Assembly: GCF_030160715.1 (NCBI RefSeq)
Contig: NZ_BSOW01000014.1
Span: forward strand, 62,001 to 126,000
Length of the DNA stretch: 64,000 nt
Direction: 5' to 3'
Origin: Bradyrhizobium iriomotense
Lineage (GTDB): Bacteria; Pseudomonadota; Alphaproteobacteria; Rhizobiales; Xanthobacteraceae
This document shows positions 8,280-17,472 of this stretch, piece after piece. The translations under genes were made by a program, and so were the position numbers. Position 1 is the stretch's first letter. Each line of letters opens with the position of its first letter. The notes below the pieces were generated by a model, which saw only the letters and a program-made list of their open reading frames with translations, searched no databases and was not told the DNA's origin.

Positions 8280-8678
8280 TCACACCGGCAGAAACCGCTT
8301 CAAGGCGGGCATGAAGAAGATCGCGACGTTGATCGCAAAGCCGATGCTCCAGAGGATGGAGCGCAGCGTCGGGCGGTTGCCGAGATAGGTGAAGACGTAG
8401 GCGATCCGCACGATCAGGAAGAGCGCGGCGAGCTCGTCGACCAAGCGCTGCGGGGACTCGCGGAATTCGGCGAGCAGCACGGCAATCGCGAAGAACGGGA
8501 AGGTCTCGATGCCGTTCTGGTGCGCACCCAGCGCGCGCTGGGAGATGGCATCCTCATAGAAGGCCGGGTCGCGCGGCTTCGCATTGTCGAAACGACCGAA
8601 CCTGATCCATTTGATCGAGGCGATCGTCGCCAGATAGAGCAGCAGCGCTCCAAATATGCACCATTCCGCGAGCGTCAT
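8280..8678 (-). CDS. MAPEG family membrane protein
   Basis: A 132-residue protein with four membrane helices, belonging to the MAPEG superfamily (membrane-associated proteins in eicosanoid and glutathione metabolism). Seen: first helix WCIFGALLLYLATIASIKW; the loop with NAKPRDP; ALGAHQNGIETFPFFAIAVLLAEF, the conserved N/E-rich second helix; VRIAYVFTYLGNRPTLRSILW; and a final hydrophobic helix. The start at 8678 follows a GGGGGAAGGAA ribosome site; an earlier start six codons upstream is weaker. The bacterial role is not established, though some members have glutathione transferase activity. Confidence 0.88.
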   Translation of the reverse strand: MTLAEWCIFGALLLYLATIASIKWIRFGRFDNAKPRDPAFYEDAISQRALGAHQNGIETFPFFAIAVLLAEFRESPQRLVDELAALFLIVRIAYVFTYLGNRPTLRSILWSIGFAINVAIFFMPALKRFLPV

Positions 8679-8762
8679 GGTTCCTTCCCCCTGCACCCCG
8701 AAATCCTAGCGAAGTCGCCCCAATCTTGACAAGTTCGGCCCAACGCGCGAACCCGTTGGACC

Positions 8763-9797
8763 ATGACGCGCGTTCTCCCGATCGACACATCGAAGGCCAC
8801 CGCAGCGCCTGGCGCGCGTGTCGGCGTGCTGCTCGTCAATCTCGGGACGCCCGACACCGCGGATGCCGCGGGCGTGCGCGTCTACCTCAAGGAATTCCTG
8901 AGCGATCGGCGCGTCATCGAGGACCAGGGCCTGGTCTGGCAGTTCGTGCTGAATGGCATCATCCTGCGCAAGCGCCCGCGCACCAAGGCGCTCGACTACC
9001 AGAAGATCTGGAACACCGAGAAGAACGAGTCGCCGCTCAAGACCATTACCCGCTCGCAGGCCGACAAGCTCGCCGCCGCGCTCGCCGATCGTACCCATGT
9101 TGTGGTGGATTGGGCGATGCGCTACGGCAATCCGTCGATCAAGTCCGGCATCGATGCGCTGATCGCACAAGGCTGCGACCGGATCCTGGTGGTGCCGCTC
9201 TATCCGCAATATTCGGCCTCGACCTCCGCGACTGTCTGCGACGAGGTGTTTCGCGTGCTCGCCCGCTTGCGCGCCCAGCCGACGCTGCGGGTGACGCCGC
9301 CGTACTACGAAGACGAGGCCTATATCGAGGCGCTCGCGGCCTCGATCGAGGCGAGCCTGGCGAGCCTGCCGTTCAAGCCGGAGCTGATTGTCGCCTCCTT
9401 CCACGGCATGCCGAAATCCTATGTCGAGCATGGCGATCCCTATCAGGGCCACTGCGTGGCGACGACCGAGGCGCTGCGCCGGCGGCTCGGCATGGACGCC
9501 TCAAAGCTGCTGCTCACCTTCCAGTCGCGCTTCGGCAATGATGAATGGCTCCAGCCCTATACGGACGCGACCATGAAGCGCCTGGCGCAGGACGGCGTGC
9601 GGCGCATCGCGGTGGTGACGCCGGGCTTTGCCGCCGACTGCCTGGAGACGCTGGAGGAGATCGCGCAGGAGAACGCCGAGATATTCCGGCATAATGGCGG
9701 CGAGGCGTTTGCCGCAATCCCCTGCCTGAACGACAGCGAGCCCGGCATGGACGTGATCCGCACCCTCGTGCTGCGCGAGCTGCAGGGCTGGATCTGA
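8763..9797 (+). CDS. hemH: Ferrochelatase
   Basis: Inserts Fe2+ into protoporphyrin IX in the last step of haem synthesis. 344 residues, normal length. The N-terminal VGVLLVNLGTPD motif, the VPLYPQYSASTSATV segment (about 144-158), the active-site histidine H214 in ASFHGMPKSY and the C-terminal VTPGFAADCLETLEEI motif (acidic metal-side residue) are all present. The sequence lacks the extra C-terminal Cys-rich extension of some 2Fe-2S ferrochelatases. The gene is followed closely by a broken ABC binding-protein gene. Confidence 0.97.
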   Translation: MTRVLPIDTSKATAAPGARVGVLLVNLGTPDTADAAGVRVYLKEFLSDRRVIEDQGLVWQFVLNGIILRKRPRTKALDYQKIWNTEKNESPLKTITRSQADKLAAALADRTHVVVDWAMRYGNPSIKSGIDALIAQGCDRILVVPLYPQYSASTSATVCDEVFRVLARLRAQPTLRVTPPYYEDEAYIEALAASIEASLASLPFKPELIVASFHGMPKSYVEHGDPYQGHCVATTEALRRRLGMDASKLLLTFQSRFGNDEWLQPYTDATMKRLAQDGVRRIAVVTPGFAADCLETLEEIAQENAEIFRHNGGEAFAAIPCLNDSEPGMDVIRTLVLRELQGWI

Positions 9798-9807
9798 GGG
9801 GCGTCCC

Positions 9808-10790
9808 ATGAAACGGCGCGACCTCCTGGCACTTCTCGGCGGCGCTGCCCTGTTGCCGCTGCCGGCGGTCGCGCAGCTGGCGCCGGCCGCGATGCGCCGG
9901 CTCGGCGTGCTCACGGTGACGGCGGCCGATGACGCGATCGGGCAGATGCGCGCGACGATCCTGACCGATGCGCTCGCAACGCTCGGTTGGAAGGAACAGG
10001 ACAATCTGCGGATCGACTGGCGCCATGGTGGTGGCGATCGGGCGCTGATCGCGCGGCAGGCCGGCGAGCTGGTTGCGCTCAATCCTGACATCCTGCTCGC
10101 CATAGGCACTCCGTCGGTCGAGGAATTGCGCAAGCGCGCCGCGGCAACACCGATCGTGTTCGCCGTCGTCACCGATCCCGTCGGCCAGGGTTTTGTCAAA
10201 ACCCTTTCGCATCCGGGCGGCAACACATCACCGGCTTCACCGATTACGACGGGCCGATGGCCGGCAAATGGCTGGAGATGCTGACGCAGATCACGCCAAA
10301 GGTCTCCCGCATCGCCGTGGTCTACAATCCGGTGACGGCGCCGTTCGCCGGCCTCATGCTGCACGCGATCGAACAGGCGGCGCGCGCGCTCGGCGTGTCG
10401 GTCGAGCCGGCGCCGGTCCATGACGAGGCTTCGATCGCGGCGCTCGCGGCCCGCAAGGGCGAAGGCCTGCTCGTCCTGCCTGATTTCTTCACGCTGGCAA
10501 ACCGCGCGCGCCTCCAGGCGGCGGTCGCCGAGGCACGCTTGCCGGCGGTCTACTGGAGCCGGACTTTCGTCGATGAGGGGGGCCTGATGTCCTACAGCAC
10601 CGACAGCGCCGAGCAGGTGCGGCGCGCCGCCGCCTATGTCGACCGCATCCTGAAGGGCGCAAGGCCGGCCGATCTTCCGGTGCAAAACCCCACCAAATTC
10701 GAGCTTGCGATCAATCTGCGGACCGCACGAGCGCTCGGCGTCACCATCCCGCCGGCGATGCTTGCGATCGCCGACGAGGTTATCGAATAG
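9808..10790 (+). pseudogene. ABC transporter substrate-binding protein (PF04392-like), frameshifted
   Basis: Two frames together make one binding protein of about 325 residues. The first part (from 9808) has a twin-arginine-like signal (MKRRDLLALLGGAALLPLPA) and runs in frame to HPGGN. It then meets an extra dinucleotide AC at 10225-10226 and would stop at 10284. Removing AC restores the family sequence NITGFTDYDGPMAGKWLEML, and the second frame then continues to 10790 without a stop. This is either a recent pseudogene or a sequencing error. The family binds amino-acid or nucleoside-like ligands. No permease or ATPase gene is adjacent, so the ligand is unknown. An ATG at 10257 could start a C-terminal fragment. 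Confidence 0.85.
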
Positions 10791-10985
10791 GGTGCGTCCC
10801 CGCTAGGTTGGCGCCGCCCCGTTTCAAGAGCCTCCCCGCCAATACTTAATGGCCGTCGTTCCGGCTTCGTGCGTCTTGTGAAATGATCGCAAGAGGCCGA
10901 CGTAAAGCGTGCCGCTGAACCGGTCGGGACGGGAATCCGACCAATGAACGGCGCGGGAAAAGCCTTTTCCCGCCTTGGAGGAGCT

Positions 10986-11978
10986 ATGAGCGGTTTCGAT
11001 ATTTTTGCAATTGCACTGGTGCTGCTGGTCATCGTCACGCTGCTTGCCGGCGTGAAGACGGTGCCGCAGGGCTATGACTGGACCATCGAGCGGTTCGGCA
11101 AATACACCCAGACGCTGTCGCCGGGGCTCAATCTGATCGTGCCCTATTTCGATCGCGTCGGGCGCAAGATGAACATGATGGAACAGGTGATCGACATCCC
11201 CGAGCAGGAGGTGATCACCAAGGACAACGCGACGGTGAGCGTGGACGGCGTCGCCTTCTACCAGGTGTTCGACGCCGCGAAAGCCAGCTACGAGGTCGCC
11301 AATCTGAACAATGCGATCACTGTGCTGACCATGACCAACATCCGGTCGGTGATGGGCTCGATGGATCTCGACCAGGTGCTGTCGCATCGCGACGAGATCA
11401 ACGAGCGCCTGCTGCGCGTCGTCGACGCCGCGGTCTCGCCCTGGGGCGTCAAGGTCAACCGCATCGAGATCAAGGACATCGTGCCGCCGGCCGATCTCGT
11501 CGAGGCCATGGGCCGGCAGATGAAGGCCGAGCGCGTCAAACGCGCCGACATTCTGGCCGCCGAAGGTCAACGCCAGTCCGAGATCCTGCGCGCCGAGGGC
11601 GCCAAGCAGGGCCAGATCCTCCAGGCCGAAGGCCGCCGGGAAGCCGCGTTCCGCGACGCCGAAGCGCGCGAACGTCTGGCCGAAGCCGAGGCCAAGGCGA
11701 CGCAGATGGTGTCGGAGGCGATCGCCAAGGGCGACGTCGCCGCATTGAACTATTTCATCGCCGACAAATATATCAAGGCGTTCGGAGAGTTTGCGGACGC
11801 GCCGAACCAGAAGATCATCATGCTGCCGATGGAAGCTACGAGTCTGCTCGGTTCGCTGGCCGGCATCGGCGAGATCGCCAAGGCGACGTTCGGGGAGAGT
11901 GCGGCGTCCGCTACCGCCGCCGCCCGCCGCGGCTCGGTGCCGCCGGCAGGAAGCTCGCCGCCGGTAGTCCCGCAGTAG
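10986..11978 (+). CDS. SPFH/band 7 membrane protein, QmcA/stomatin type
   Basis: A 330-residue membrane-anchored SPFH protein. An N-terminal helix (about 5-21, IFAIALVLLVIVTLLAG) is followed by the band-7 domain (KTVPQGYDWTIERFGKYTQTLSPGLN to about residue 190). A long charged coiled coil comes next, with the AEGxxxSEILRAEGxKQxxILxAEG pattern (about 195-250). The C-terminal tail is Ala/Pro/Ser-rich. The start at 10986 has a strong GGAGGAGCT site just upstream. It is followed by an NfeD-family gene, a known partnership: SPFH proteins form large oligomers that organise membrane domains and NfeD assists them. Function in membrane quality control is inferred from relatives. Confidence 0.92.
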   Translation: MSGFDIFAIALVLLVIVTLLAGVKTVPQGYDWTIERFGKYTQTLSPGLNLIVPYFDRVGRKMNMMEQVIDIPEQEVITKDNATVSVDGVAFYQVFDAAKASYEVANLNNAITVLTMTNIRSVMGSMDLDQVLSHRDEINERLLRVVDAAVSPWGVKVNRIEIKDIVPPADLVEAMGRQMKAERVKRADILAAEGQRQSEILRAEGAKQGQILQAEGRREAAFRDAEARERLAEAEAKATQMVSEAIAKGDVAALNYFIADKYIKAFGEFADAPNQKIIMLPMEATSLLGSLAGIGEIAKATFGESAASATAAARRGSVPPAGSSPPVVPQ

Positions 11979-12053
11979 GACTCGGCGCATGACCCGGAAA
12001 AGTGGATACCGGTTTTCCGATAAGGTCATGCGCCAACTTAAAGAGGTCGTGTC

Positions 12054-12497
12054 ATGACCGACATGTTCGTCACCCTCGGCACCTGGAACTGGCTGATCTT
12101 CGGCTTCATCCTGATGGCGCTGGAGGTGTTCGCGCCGGGCGTATTCCTGTTCTGGTTGGGGCTCGCCGCGCTGCTGGTTGGATTGGTGTCGTTCGTTGTC
12201 CATCCCTCATGGCAGGCGCAGCTCGTGATGTTCGCGCTGTTCGCCGCCGCCGCAGTGCCAGTGTGGCGGCGCCTGGCGCGCGGCAGGATCGACACGAGCG
12301 CGAGCCCGTATCTGAACAAGCGCACCGAGGCGCTTCTCGGCCGCGAGTTCACGCTGGAGAAGCCGATCATCGACGGAAGCGGCACCGTCCGCATCGGCGA
12401 TACCGTCTGGCGCGTCGCCGGCCCCGATACACCGGCCGGCACGCGGGTGAAGGTGGTGCAGGTGGATGGTGCCAACCTGACGGTGGCGGCGGCGTAG
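12054..12497 (+). CDS. NfeD family membrane protein (short form)
   Basis: A 147-residue NfeD-like protein without the protease domain. The N-terminal membrane part has about three helices (WLIFGFILMALEVFAPGVFLFWLGLAALLVGLV and LVMFALFAAAAVPVW). It is followed by a soluble OB-fold (about residues 85-147, GREFTLEKPIIDGSGTVRIGDTVWRVAG...GTRVKVVQVDGANLTV). It lies 75 bp after the SPFH gene in the same direction. Short NfeD proteins pair with stomatin-type SPFH proteins, as here. Confidence 0.92.
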   Translation: MTDMFVTLGTWNWLIFGFILMALEVFAPGVFLFWLGLAALLVGLVSFVVHPSWQAQLVMFALFAAAAVPVWRRLARGRIDTSASPYLNKRTEALLGREFTLEKPIIDGSGTVRIGDTVWRVAGPDTPAGTRVKVVQVDGANLTVAAA

Positions 12498-12504
12498 CTC
12501 CGGT

Positions 12505-12577
12505 GTCATTGCGAGCGAAGCAATCCAGAATCTTTCCGCAGCAATAGTCTGGATTGCTTCGCTTCGCTCGCAATGAC
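12505..12577. repeat. Palindromic extragenic repeat, type GTCATTGCGAGCGAAGCAAT
   Basis: Inverted repeat whose arms are GTCATTGCGAGCGAAGCAATCCAGA (left) and TCTGGATTGCTTCGCTTCGCTCGCAATGACG (right). It forms a long hairpin just after nfeD, between convergent genes. This is a well-known kind of dispersed repeat in Bradyrhizobium. Confidence 0.8.
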
Positions 12578-12610
12578 GTGGAGGCAAACAGGCGTCCGCC
12601 AAACCCTCAG

Positions 12611-12710
12611 CGTCATTCCGGGGCGCGACGAAGTCGCGAGCCCGGAATCCATAACCACCATCGTGAGTATGGATTCCGGGGCGCCGAAGTCGGCGCGCCC
12701 CGGAATGACG
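12611..12710. repeat. Palindromic extragenic repeat, type CGTCATTCCGGGGCGCG
   Basis: A second, different inverted repeat immediately after the first. The left end CGTCATTCCGGGGCGC matches the right end GCGCCCCGGAATGACG, and an inner pair is CCCGGAATCCATA against TATGGATTCCGGGG. The two repeats together fill the gap between nfeD and kdsD and may act as a two-way terminator. Confidence 0.8.
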
Positions 12711-12724
12711 ATAAGAGAGACGGC

Positions 12725-13732
12725 TTACGCCACGCCCGCCCGTAACAGATCGTGCAGATGCACGATGCCGACGGGCTTGTTCGCTTCGCTCACGATCAGC
12801 GTCGTGATCTTCCGTGTGTTCAGCACCTCCAGCATCTCAGTCGCGAGCATGGAGGGCGGCACGGTCTTCGGCTCTGTCGTCATGATGTCGTCGACGGTCG
12901 CGGTCAGGAGATCGGGCCGCATGTGGCGGCGCAAATCGCCGTCGGTGATGATGCCGGCGATCTCGCCCGTGGGACTGACGATGCAGACGCAGCCGAGGCC
13001 CTTGGCCGACATCTCGACCACAGCCTCCGACATCATCGTGCCAAGCGGCTTGACGGGGATCTCCGCGCCGGTGCGCATGTAGTCGCGGACGAATTTCAGC
13101 ATCGCGCCGAGTTTGCCGCCGGGGTGGAAATGCGCGAACTCCAGCGCAGTGAAGCCGCGGCCTTCGAGCAGCGCGATCGCGATGGCATCGCCGATCGCGG
13201 CCTGCATCAATGTCGAGGTGGTCGGCGCCAGATTGTGCGGGCAGGCCTCGCGCGCCTTGGGCAGCTCGATCACGATATCGGCGGCCTGTCCGAGCGCAGA
13301 GCCAGCGTTCGACGTCACCGCGATCATCGGGATCGCAAAGCGTGCCGAATAATTCACGAGGTTTTTCATCTCCGGCTGCTCGCCGGACCAGGACAGCGCC
13401 ATGATGACGTCGTCGGTGGTGATCATGCCGAGGTCGCCATGGCCTGCCTCGGCGGCGTGGACGAAGAAGGCGGGCGTGCCGGTCGAGGCCAGGGTCGCTG
13501 CGATCTTGCGCGCCATGTGGCCGGACTTGCCGAGCCCGGTGACGACGACGCGGCCCTTGGCGTTGCGGATCTTGTCGATCGCCGCCGTGAAGCTCGTAGC
13601 CAACGGGCCCTTCAGCGCAGTCGCGAGCGCGCCGATGCCGCCGCTCTCCGTCTCCAGCGTGCGCAGCGCGGATTCGATGTCGGGGGATACGGGGCCGGAT
13701 GATGGGGTCATCAGCGGTTTCGAGCTCGGCAT
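12725..13732 (-). CDS. kdsD: Arabinose-5-phosphate isomerase (KdsD/KpsF)
   Basis: Converts ribulose-5-phosphate to arabinose-5-phosphate, the first step toward Kdo for lipopolysaccharide. An N-terminal SIS domain (GRVVVTGLGKSGHMARKIAATL, SWSGEQPEMKNL, HNLAPTTSTLMQAAIGDAIAIALLEGRGF) is followed by two CBS domains (about residues 215-335, with IITDGDLRRHM and VGIVHLHDLLRAG). About 335 residues from the ATG at 13732, or 328 from 13711; neither has a strong ribosome site. The open frame continues further upstream but without family similarity. It is divergent from an outer-membrane protein gene, fitting an envelope setting. Confidence 0.93.
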   Translation of the reverse strand: MPSSKPLMTPSSGPVSPDIESALRTLETESGGIGALATALKGPLATSFTAAIDKIRNAKGRVVVTGLGKSGHMARKIAATLASTGTPAFFVHAAEAGHGDLGMITTDDVIMALSWSGEQPEMKNLVNYSARFAIPMIAVTSNAGSALGQAADIVIELPKAREACPHNLAPTTSTLMQAAIGDAIAIALLEGRGFTALEFAHFHPGGKLGAMLKFVRDYMRTGAEIPVKPLGTMMSEAVVEMSAKGLGCVCIVSPTGEIAGIITDGDLRRHMRPDLLTATVDDIMTTEPKTVPPSMLATEMLEVLNTRKITTLIVSEANKPVGIVHLHDLLRAGVA

Positions 13733-13903
13733 ATTTTGATCCAGGGGAGATATCGGCAAACCCGGTTTTGCCGTGGCCGCCTGCTTAGCACGGCCGCGGC
13801 GGGGAGGCGACGCGCGTACGCCCGCCCTCAACGGCTCATTAACCATAATTGTTTTAACTCCATTAACGATGGTTCCCGCGCGCCCGCGGGAGCCGTCGCG
13901 AAA

Positions 13904-15679
13904 GTGACTGAATTCGTTGGAGTTTTTCACATCGTGGGGTCGTCTCCAGGCAGGGGCCGGAGCAAACGCGCGCACGTCGTGCGCGCCGTCTTGCCATGCC
14001 TTGTGCTGACCGTGCTGGAGAGCGCGCCCGCGGCCGCCCAGAGCGTCACGCCGGACCTCTTCAATCCGAACCGCGGCGGCTTCGTCTCGCCGGACACGTT
14101 GCCAACGCGCCGCACGGCCACGACCACCTTTGCGCAGCCCGCGTCGGATGCCTTGCCGGCGCTGCCCGATCCCAGTGCCGATCCGCGCAAGAGCAAGGAT
14201 GCACCGGCGCCCTCGCGCGTCGGTCAAGTGCCGACCTATGGCCTGCCCGCCGCCAACGGCTCCGGCGCCTCGGGCTACGACTCGCTCAATCGCAAGCGGC
14301 AGCAGCCAAAACTTTATCCGGGGCAGCCGAAGCCGAAGCGCGCGCCGGGTCCCGGCACGCCGCCGCCAAGCGCTCCCGCGCCGGGCATCGGCCAGCCGCG
14401 CATCGCGCCGCCGCCATCGGAGACCGCCAACAAGACGCCGGTGCCGGCGGCGATGGCCGGCACCGCGCCCGGTCAGCCGTTGCGCCGGCGCCTCAAGCTC
14501 GACGACGATCCCTTCGGCCCCGTCGGCGACTACGCCGGCAGCTTCCTGATCAAGGGGGGGCTCGAGCTCTCCGGCGGCTACGACACCAACCCGGCGCGCC
14601 TCAACAAGCCGATCGGCTCGCCGGTCTATGTCGTCGCGCCCGAACTCGTCGTGATGTCCGACTGGGAGCGCCACGCGCTGGTCGCAGACCTCCGCGGTTC
14701 CTTCACCGGTTATGGCAACCAGTTGCCGGCAACAATCGACGGCGTCGCCTCGCCCGCGCCCGTCGAGATCAATCGCCCCGATTTCACCGGCCATGTCGAC
14801 GGCCGCCTCGACGTCGACCGCGATCTCAAGCTGACCTCGCAGCTGCGCCTGCGGCTTGCCACCGACAATCCCGGCAGCCCGAACATCCAGGCGGGCCTGC
14901 AAAAATATCCGATCTACGCCACCTACGGCACGACGCTCGGCGTCGACCAGACCTTCAACCGTTTCGAAGTCGCGGCCGGCGCAACGGTCGATCGTACGGC
15001 CTACACCAACTCCAAGCTCACCGATGGCGAGACCTTCAGCAACGACGATCGCAATTTCAACCAGTATGGCGGCGTTGGCCGCTTCTCCTACGACCTCAAG
15101 CCGGGCTTGAAGCCGTTCGTGGAGATCGAGGGCGACACCCGCGTGCACGACCAGGCCGCCGACCGCAACGGCTACTTCCGCGATTCAAACGGTGGCTACG
15201 CCAAGGTCGGCACCTCCTTCGAATTCACGCGCATCCTCACCGGCGAAATCTCGGTCGGCTATGCCGCGCGCAACTATGTCGACCCGCGGCTCAGCCAGCT
15301 TTCAGGCTTCCTGACCGCGGGCTCGCTGGTCTGGAACGCGAGCGGGCTGACCACCGTGAAATTCAATTCCGACACACAGATCCTCGAGACGACGCTTGTG
15401 GGCTCTCCGGGCATCCTGGTGCACACTTACGCCGTTGAAGTCGATCACGACTTCCGCCGTTGGCTGACTGGCATCGGCAAGTTCACCTACGGCACGTACG
15501 ACTATCAGGACAACGTGCGTAAGGACAAAACGTACTCGATCGAAGGCGACATCATCTACAAGCTCAACCGCAACCTCTGGATCAAGGGTTCGCTGCGCCA
15601 CGACATTCTGGATTCGAACGTCCCGCTGTCGAGCTCGCAGGCGACCGTGGTGATGCTGGGGGTGAGGCTGCAGAATTAA
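13904..15679 (+). CDS. Outer-membrane beta-barrel protein (BBP2-like)
   Basis: About 591 residues from a GTG at 13904. A signal sequence (VVRAVLPCLVLTVLESAPAAAQ) is followed by a long Pro/Ala-rich region (about residues 50-190). The C-terminal half consists of alternating amphipathic strands rich in aromatic, Gly and Asn residues (LELSGGYDTNPARLN, LRGSFTGYGNQL, GVGRFSYDLKPGLKPFVEIEGDTRVHD). It ends ATVVMLGVRLQN, a typical barrel-closing strand. This pattern fits the putative beta-barrel porin 2 family. The open frame begins earlier, at 13736, but that part lacks a signal sequence and is unlikely to be translated. The role is unknown; export of a polysaccharide is one possibility. Confidence 0.82.
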   Translation: MTEFVGVFHIVGSSPGRGRSKRAHVVRAVLPCLVLTVLESAPAAAQSVTPDLFNPNRGGFVSPDTLPTRRTATTTFAQPASDALPALPDPSADPRKSKDAPAPSRVGQVPTYGLPAANGSGASGYDSLNRKRQQPKLYPGQPKPKRAPGPGTPPPSAPAPGIGQPRIAPPPSETANKTPVPAAMAGTAPGQPLRRRLKLDDDPFGPVGDYAGSFLIKGGLELSGGYDTNPARLNKPIGSPVYVVAPELVVMSDWERHALVADLRGSFTGYGNQLPATIDGVASPAPVEINRPDFTGHVDGRLDVDRDLKLTSQLRLRLATDNPGSPNIQAGLQKYPIYATYGTTLGVDQTFNRFEVAAGATVDRTAYTNSKLTDGETFSNDDRNFNQYGGVGRFSYDLKPGLKPFVEIEGDTRVHDQAADRNGYFRDSNGGYAKVGTSFEFTRILTGEISVGYAARNYVDPRLSQLSGFLTAGSLVWNASGLTTVKFNSDTQILETTLVGSPGILVHTYAVEVDHDFRRWLTGIGKFTYGTYDYQDNVRKDKTYSIEGDIIYKLNRNLWIKGSLRHDILDSNVPLSSSQATVVMLGVRLQN

Positions 15680-15747
15680 ACAGGAGACGGACAACCGCTA
15701 TGCGCGAGAGCTCAGATAGGGCTGCTTGCTCTCACCCTCACTCCGCC

Positions 15748-15848
15748 GTCATGCCCCGCGAAGGCGGGGCATCCAGTACGCCGCGGCCTACCCGTATACG
15801 ACTGACGTCTCGGGACAACTGGATCGCCCGCTTTCGCGGGCGATGACA
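15748..15848. repeat. Palindromic repeat, family A, copy 1
   Basis: Begins GTCATGCCCCGCGAAGGCGG with a small inner hairpin (CCCCGC/GCGGGG), then CATCCAGTACGCCGC. It ends ACTGGATCGCCCGCTTTCGCGGGCGATGAC. A second copy with the same ends lies at 46249-46347. It sits between convergent genes. Confidence 0.85.
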
Positions 15849-15879
15849 GCTTCTGTAAATCTAGCAGAGGAGCGAATAG

Positions 15880-17331
15880 CTACCGCGGCAGGTCCGTCTT
15901 CCCCATCAGGAACGTGTCGATCGACCTTGCGCACAGACGGCCTTCGCGGATCGCCCAGACCACCAGCGATTGGCCTCTCCGCATGTCGCCGGCCGAGAAC
16001 ACGTTCGGGCGCGAGGTCTGGTAGTCGAGCGTGTTGGCGCGGACGTTGCCGCGCGGGTCGAGCTCGACCGAGAGCAGCTTCAAGAGGCCCTCGTGCACGG
16101 GGTGCACGAAGCCCATCGCGAGCAGCACGAGCTCGGCGTCGAGATCGAACTCGGTGCCGGCCATCGGCTTGAACTTGTCGTCGACGCGCACGCAATGCAG
16201 CTTCTTGACCTTGCCGTTCTCGCCGGAGAACTTTTGCGTCAGCACGGCGTATTCGCGGATCGCGCCTTCGGCCTGGCTCGAGGACGTCCGCATCTTGAGC
16301 GGCCAGTTCGGCCAGGTCAGGCCCTTGTTTTCGCGCTCGGGCGGCGCCGGCATGATCTCGAGCTGGGTCACGGTCTTGGCGCCCTGGCGCAGCGAGGTAC
16401 CGATGCAGTCGCTGCCGGTGTCGCCGCCGCCGATGACGACGACATGCTTGCCGCCGGCGAGGATGTCGGTGACGCCGCCCAAGGGCTCTTCGGAGTTGCG
16501 ACGGTTCTGTTGCGGCAGGAAGTCCATCGCGTAGTGGATGCCGTCGAGGTCGCGGCCGGGGATCGGCAGGTCGCGCGGCGCTTCCGCGCCACCGGTCAGC
16601 GCGATGGCGTCGTACTCGTTGAGCAGCTCGCGCGGATCGACGCTGCCGGTTGCACCGACATGGCTGTTGTAGTGGAAGGTGACGCCCTCCGCCGCCATCT
16701 GCGCGACACGGCGGTCGATGATGTCCTTCTCCATCTTGAAGTCGGGAATGCCATAACGCAGAAGGCCGCCGGCCTTGGCGTACTTCTCGTAGACGTGCAC
16801 GTCATGACCGGCGCGCGCGAGCTGCTGCGCGCAGGCCATGCCCGCGGGGCCCGAGCCGATCACCGCGACCTTCTTGCCGGTCTTCTCAGTGTTGATCTCG
16901 GGCTTCAGCCAGCCGTTCTCCCAGGCGCGGTCGACGATTGCGCATTCGATGGTCTTGATGGTGACCGGGTTGTCGTCGATGTTGAGCGTGCAGGAGGCTT
17001 CGCACGGCGCCGGGCAGATGCGGCCGGTGAACTCCGGGAAGTTGTTGGTCGAGTGCAAATTGCGCGCGGCCTCTTCCCAGTTGCCCTGATAGACGAGGTC
17101 GTTGAAGTCGGGGATCTGGTTGTTGACCGGGCAGCCCGCCGTGCCCGGTGCGACCGAGCCGGTGCCGTGGCAATAGGGAATGCCGCAGTTCATGCAGCGC
17201 GCGGCCTGGTCGCGCGTTTCCTTCTCGGAGAGTGGAACGACGAACTCCTTGAAGTGCGTCAAGCGCTCGGCGACCGGGGTGTACTTGCGATCGTGCCGTT
17301 CGATTTCGAGAAAACCCGTGACCTTGCCCAT
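15880..17331 (-). CDS. gltD: Glutamate synthase (NADPH) small subunit
   Basis: The beta subunit of GOGAT, 483 residues. It passes electrons from NADPH through FAD and iron-sulfur clusters to GltB. Seen: N-terminal Cys clusters (CMNCGIPYCHG, later CPVNN, and CPAPCEASC), the FAD-binding GSGPAGMACAQQLARAGHDV (near residue 155), the second nucleotide site VVIGGGDTGSDC (near 290), and the C-terminal FAD segment NVFSAGDMRRGQSLVVWAIREG. It lies 150 bp downstream of gltB in the same direction, separated by a palindromic repeat. Cytoplasmic; ammonia assimilation. Confidence 0.97.
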   Translation of the reverse strand: MGKVTGFLEIERHDRKYTPVAERLTHFKEFVVPLSEKETRDQAARCMNCGIPYCHGTGSVAPGTAGCPVNNQIPDFNDLVYQGNWEEAARNLHSTNNFPEFTGRICPAPCEASCTLNIDDNPVTIKTIECAIVDRAWENGWLKPEINTEKTGKKVAVIGSGPAGMACAQQLARAGHDVHVYEKYAKAGGLLRYGIPDFKMEKDIIDRRVAQMAAEGVTFHYNSHVGATGSVDPRELLNEYDAIALTGGAEAPRDLPIPGRDLDGIHYAMDFLPQQNRRNSEEPLGGVTDILAGGKHVVVIGGGDTGSDCIGTSLRQGAKTVTQLEIMPAPPERENKGLTWPNWPLKMRTSSSQAEGAIREYAVLTQKFSGENGKVKKLHCVRVDDKFKPMAGTEFDLDAELVLLAMGFVHPVHEGLLKLLSVELDPRGNVRANTLDYQTSRPNVFSAGDMRRGQSLVVWAIREGRLCARSIDTFLMGKTDLPR

Positions 17332-17368
17332 TAAACCCGTAGTCCCTGCCGCTCGTTTTTCGTTTCGC

Positions 17369-17472
17369 CCCTCATCCTGAGGAGCGGCGCTTTGCGCCGC
17401 GTCTCGAAGGATGAAGGCCCGGATGGTGGCCTCATGGTTCGAGACGGCGCTTCGCGCCTCCTCACCATGAGG
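17369..17472. repeat. Palindromic repeat inside the gltB-gltD gap
   Basis: Starts CCCTCATCCTGAGGAGC and ends CCTCACCATGAGGG. An inner pair is GGCGCTTTGCGCCGCGTCTCGAA against GGTTCGAGACGGCGCTTCGCGCC. It lies between two genes of one operon, so it does not simply mark an operon end. It may tune gltD expression or mRNA stability. Confidence 0.8.

Noticed and set aside
13733..15148. Upstream extension of the kdsD frame by several hundred codons, opposite the outer-membrane protein.
   Set aside because: The extra part is Arg/Ala-rich and lacks any domain. Family similarity begins near 13732.
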